Below, piece after piece: positions 63,125-64,000 of a DNA stretch of 64,000 nucleotides. The notes under the pieces are model-generated. The model was not told where the DNA came from. It saw only the letters and a list, made by a program, of their open reading frames with translations, and searched no databases. Origin of the DNA: Anastatus disparis (Eukaryota; Arthropoda; Insecta; Hymenoptera; Eupelmidae); contig JAFFSR010000237.1 of NCBI GenBank assembly GCA_017163975.1, positions 4,402,001 through 4,466,000 on the forward strand, read 5' to 3'. Positions within the stretch are counted from its first letter, which is position 1; each line of letters starts with the position of its first letter. A program made the translations under genes and the position numbers.

Positions 63125-64000
63125 TTTTGGTGGCAGCGGTGTGGGATACGCAGTGAGGTTTTAGAAAAAAAATAAAATTTTTTTAAGAAATAAACTTAAA
63201 GCGCGTTTTTTAGAAAAAAAGAGAGAGAGAGGTGATTTGATTAATTGTACAGCGAGCAAATAGATTTTTAGCAAATAGAACAAGAAGAAGGAGGAAGGAA
63301 GGAAGGAAGGAAGGACATCCGAGAATATTATCCGAAGAAATGAGAGTGTTTATTCTGCTGCTCACTCTATACTGTAACAGGTAGGTAGAAATTAAGTAAT
63401 ACATAAAGTGTCCCAAAGCGTAGTGTAGCACACTAAAAATAATCTTTTAAAATAATCTTTTTAATCGTTAGATAAAATTGATCAGTGCGTGAATATAATT
63501 ACGAAAACCAACAGTGTCGACCGGTAATAATAAATATTTAAAAATTATATGTAATTTTGTGGAAAAAAAATTAAATTCAAACAAGCGAGTGCGTGCAAAT
63601 AATAAATTTCAATGTCCGGGTTAGTTATTAAATTTTTTCTTTTTCTTCAATTTTCAAAAAAGTCTAATTAATTTCAAAAGCATATTATCAAAAAAATTAT
63701 TATAAATATATTAGCTTATTTACGTGATCAAATAATAAATTTTACAGTAAAGAAGAGAAGTTAAATAGAAGGAGTTAACGTTGGATTATATTAATTTGAT
63801 AGTTGATTTGTAACGTTAACGTTTACGGCAAGGTTAATTAATTATCAGCGCGCATAAGGAAACGTAAACGCTTCACCTTCTCACGCGTAATTTAAAAAGC
63901 AGTAATAAAAATTTTGAGAAAAAAAATTAAATTGTAAAATCTTGTTTATCAAAGATGTCGCTCATCAATTTATTTTCGAAAAAGGACGGAAAAGCGAGGC
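63125..64000 (+). mobile_element. LTR retrotransposon leader and possible gag start (truncated by the window edge)
   Basis: A leader of about 0.8 kb follows the primer-binding site and includes (GGAA)n at 63292-63315. An ATG at 63955-63957 opens a frame to the window end (MSLINLFSKKDGKAR), possibly the gag start. Too little is present to assign Ty3/gypsy versus other orders. The element lies in the same orientation as, and probably within an intron of, the class C receptor. Confidence 0.55.
63128..63145 (+). promoter_or_regulatory. Retrotransposon primer-binding site, tRNA-Leu type
   Basis: TGGTGGCAGCGGTG is complementary to the 3' end of a tRNA-Leu (CACCGCTGCCACCA), three bases after the LTR edge. 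After 14 matching bases an extra T interrupts the pairing before GGG. Confidence 0.7.

Noticed and set aside
1..64000. CRISPR arrays, operons or prokaryotic systems
   Set aside because: All real genes are spliced with animal families. No regularly spaced direct repeats of that kind are present.

Overview
The window is strongly AT-rich animal nuclear DNA with spliced genes, long introns, tRNA-derived SINEs, small terminal-inverted-repeat elements and an LTR retrotransposon. Protein matches point to an insect. Base composition and repeat types would fit a parasitoid wasp or another hymenopteran, but that is only an inference. No bacterial, phage or CRISPR features were seen.

Layout. (1) About 1-11,365, minus strand: the 5' part of a GRK4/5/6-type G-protein-coupled receptor kinase gene (Drosophila Gprk2 type). 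Coding exon 1 is at 10657-10708 and exon 2 at 1005-1100; the rest lies beyond the left edge. A GC-rich leader, an overlapping upstream ORF and a probable 5'UTR exon precede it. (2) About 11.4-38.3 kb: a gene desert with one SINE, inverted-repeat elements, microsatellites and two GA/CT-rich promoter-like zones (about 19.0-19.7 and 28.2-30.0 kb). (3) 38,386-54,501, plus strand: a complete eight-exon lysyl oxidase-like gene (Loxl2 type). It has a signal peptide, a basic stretch, two SRCR domains and a lysyl-oxidase catalytic domain with intact copper ligands and cofactor residues. All exon phases agree and the spliced product is 501 residues. Its introns carry two antisense SINEs, a Tc1/mariner-type MITE and other foldback elements. 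(4) 54.5-59.6 kb: intergenic, with a sense-oriented SINE and a degenerate 5S-rRNA-like element. (5) 59,611 to beyond the right edge, plus strand: the first three coding exons of a class C GPCR-like receptor (signal peptide plus the start of a Venus-flytrap-like ectodomain; bride-of-sevenless is the leading candidate). (6) 62.8-64.0 kb: the 5' LTR, a tRNA-Leu-type primer-binding site, leader and possible gag start of an LTR retrotransposon that runs off the window.

The three genes do not form a pathway. The kinase desensitises receptors at the inner membrane, the lysyl oxidase cross-links extracellular matrix, and the third looks like a cell-surface receptor. Most open reading frames of 60-160 codons here are low-complexity chance frames. 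The real coding content was found from splice sites and family motifs. Nothing amounts to a clearly new biological system. The most distinctive signals are the mobile-element families and the overlapping upstream ORF on the kinase leader.
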